From Synergistaceae bacterium (lineage in GTDB: Bacteria > Synergistota > Synergistia > Synergistales > Aminobacteriaceae), in assembly GCA_022837505.1 (NCBI GenBank), contig JALHFZ010000006.1:1-42404 (forward strand): a DNA stretch of 42,404 nt. Reading direction: 5' to 3'. Shown here in pieces: positions 41,066 to 42,404 of the stretch (within the stretch, counting starts at the first letter, position 1; every line of letters begins with the position of its first letter). A model generated the notes under the pieces. It was not told where the DNA came from. It did not search any database and was given only the letters and a program-made list of their open reading frames with translations. The translations under genes and the position numbers were made by a program.

Positions 41066-42046
41066 TTACTGAGGAAAGGCCCCGGGGTTCACGAGGTCCG
41101 GCGGCCGCTTCCCCTCAAGGGCAGCGAGGAGATTTTCCGCAGCCTTTCTCGCCATCCCCTCCCGGGCTTTTATGGTGGCGCTTCCCAGATGGGGAATGGC
41201 TGTCACATTAGGCAGGGTCAGAAGAGGATCGTCCGTCGGGATGGGTTCCTTCTCGAAGACGTCGAGCCCCGCTCCCCAGATCCACCCTTCCGAGCATGCC
41301 CGATAGAGGGCTTTCTGATCCACCACAGGACCTCTCGATGTGTTGATCAGAATTGCGGTCTTCTTCATCTTTCTCAGCTGTTCTTCCCCTATGAGCCCCC
41401 TCGTCTCGTCGTTCAGAGGGCAGTGAAGGGAGACGAAATCGCTCTTCGCAAGCAGCTCGTCAAGGGAGACCTGACGGGCGTTCAGCTCCCTCTCGGCGGA
41501 GGGCCGGGGAGAACGGTTCATGTAGAGGATGTCCATGGAGAACCCCTTCGCCCTGCGGGCCACGGCCTCGCCGATTTTCCCCATCCCCACGATCCCGAGG
41601 GTTGCCCCGGAGACATCCCGGCCGAGAAGAAGGTCGGGGTGCCAGGTCTTCCACTCTCCGGCGCGGAGGAAGTTGCTCGACTCAAAAACCCGGCGGGCTG
41701 TGGCCAGAAGGAGGGTGAAGGCGATATCCGCCGTGGCGTCGGTAAGGACGTCCGGGGTGTTCGTTATAAGAATGCCCCTCCGGGTGGCGGCATCCACATC
41801 GATATTGTCGTACCCTACAGCGTAGTTGCTCACAACCTTGAGGCGGGGGCAGGCGTCAAGGAGCTCTTCATCCACCCTGTCGGTGAGGGTCAGAAGAAGA
41901 CCTTCGGCCTCAGCCCCTTTTTCGAAAAGGGCCGAACGGTCCACCGGCCTCGGCTCCTCCCAGACCTCGAAATCAACCCGCCCCTTCAGAAGATCGAGTC
42001 CCGTGTCCTGTATCCGCCTCGTCACATAGACTTTCGGCAGGGCCAT
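41066..42046 (-). CDS. D-2-hydroxyacid dehydrogenase (glycerate/glyoxylate type)
   Basis: A 326-residue NAD(P)-dependent dehydrogenase of the GyaR/hydroxypyruvate reductase group. The Rossmann motif GIVGMGKIG is at residues 151-159, and the catalytic triad is R238 (INTSRGPVVD), E267 (LDVFEKEP) and H286 (IPHLGSAT). LTDATADIAFTLLLA near 101 is typical of glyoxylate reductases. ATG 42046 is preceded by AGGAGG at 8 bases; a GTG at 42055 overlaps that site. Substrate choice among glyoxylate, hydroxypyruvate and phenylpyruvate is not certain. It starts 36 bases after frr. Confidence 0.92.
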   Translation of the reverse strand: MALPKVYVTRRIQDTGLDLLKGRVDFEVWEEPRPVDRSALFEKGAEAEGLLLTLTDRVDEELLDACPRLKVVSNYAVGYDNIDVDAATRRGILITNTPDVLTDATADIAFTLLLATARRVFESSNFLRAGEWKTWHPDLLLGRDVSGATLGIVGMGKIGEAVARRAKGFSMDILYMNRSPRPSAERELNARQVSLDELLAKSDFVSLHCPLNDETRGLIGEEQLRKMKKTAILINTSRGPVVDQKALYRACSEGWIWGAGLDVFEKEPIPTDDPLLTLPNVTAIPHLGSATIKAREGMARKAAENLLAALEGKRPPDLVNPGAFPQ

Positions 42047-42082
42047 TATGCGCACCTCCTGAAAAAGAAGAACCCCTTCCGG

Positions 42083-42404
42083 CTATTCTTCAATAATCTC
42101 TTTTTCCTTCGCCTTCAGCGCCTCATCCACTTTTTTGATGAATTCGTCGGTGATGTCCTGAATATCCTTGGTGTATTTCTTCAGATCATCCTCGCTGATA
42201 TCGGAGTTCTTTTCCATCTTCTTCAATACATCGTTGCTGTCCCTTCGAAGATTCCTCAGGGCAATCCTGCTTTCCTCGGCATATTTCCCCACCAGCTTCG
42301 ACAGCTCAAGCCGCCGCTCCCTGTTCAGCTCGGGAAGGTTGACCCGTATGATCTCCCCGTCGTTCTGGGGCGTCACGCCGAGGGAGGAGGCGAGAATCCC
42401 CTTC
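42083..42404 (-). CDS. frr: Ribosome recycling factor, 3' part
   Basis: The C-terminal 107 residues of Frr, running off the window edge, so the start is not seen. The frame continues upstream of a GTG-coded valine at 42376 with ASSLGVTPQNDG, and has LPELNRERRLELSKLVGKY, RIALRNLRRDSNDVLKKMEK and SEDDLKKYTKDIQDITDEFIKK, all typical of RRF. It releases ribosomes from mRNA after termination together with EF-G. In many genomes pyrH or tsf lies just upstream. Confidence 0.95.
   Translation of the reverse strand, partial: KGILASSLGVTPQNDGEIIRVNLPELNRERRLELSKLVGKYAEESRIALRNLRRDSNDVLKKMEKNSDISEDDLKKYTKDIQDITDEFIKKVDEALKAKEKEIIEE

Noticed and set aside
1..42404. CRISPR array, insertion sequence, prophage or toxin-antitoxin pair
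   Set aside because: No direct repeat series, transposase, integrase or paired small ORFs with recognisable motifs were found.

Overview
This is a gene-dense bacterial chromosome segment, roughly 60% GC over most of its length, with about 42 protein genes and one tRNA. Almost every gene is a recognisable housekeeping gene, and many neighbours overlap by ATGA or sit a few bases apart. The best guess for the source is an anaerobic, amino-acid-fermenting bacterium of the Synergistota, or a relative with Firmicute-like gene order. The clues are Veg, ispE and a Bacillus-type PurR side by side, a YicC/RemA pair, a selenocysteine module (selA, selB, yedF), a small ferredoxin and HypA/HypB. This placement is an inference from gene content; no 16S or ribosomal protein set is present apart from the end of frr.

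Layout. 1-450: AT-richer tail with a small DUF2905 membrane protein. 451-8118, minus strand: one long probable operon, trpS, scpA, scpB, rluB-like, HDOD protein, cmk, plsC, hflX, yicC, remA. 8258-9484: nif3-like gene, tRNA-CAT (probably Ile2) with its own promoter and terminator, and a ferredoxin. 9527-11522: purR and ispE, then veg behind a strong terminator. 11580-14970: selB and selA, divergent from yedF. 15709-19323, minus: mobA, lepA, hemW. 19376-29710, plus: a ten-gene purine operon purCSQLFMNHDE, with one clear promoter that carries a perfect 8-bp inverted repeat across its -10 region, and a strong terminator at the end. 29825-31201, minus: argG behind a strong promoter and a structured leader. 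31217-39049, minus: surE, M50 protease, a DHH-CBS-tRNA nucleotidyltransferase fusion, coaE with an extra C-terminal domain, a UvrD/Rep helicase, hypB and hypA. 39131-39667: hpf. 39811-41001: aspartate-type aminotransferase, convergent on a D-2-hydroxyacid dehydrogenase, then the 3' part of frr running off the window.

How the genes fit together. The purine operon converts PRPP to IMP apart from the purB step and any PurK step; purB, purK, purA and guaAB are not here. PurR, encoded 9 kb away beside ispE and ferredoxin, is the natural candidate regulator. SelA and SelB make and deliver selenocysteine, and YedF is a selenium-associated sulfurtransferase-like protein. ScpA/ScpB, CoaE, Cmk, PlsC, TrpS, LepA, HflX, HPF and Frr cover chromosome condensation, cofactor, nucleotide, lipid and translation functions.

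The most unusual items are the coaE gene whose extra 90-residue tail reads like a CutA fold, the inverted repeat over the pur promoter, the argG leader with a terminator-like hairpin, three genes whose ribosome-binding sites lie directly behind strong terminators, and a 15-codon ORF with an excellent Shine-Dalgarno after purE. No CRISPR array, insertion sequence, prophage or clearly new defence system is visible.
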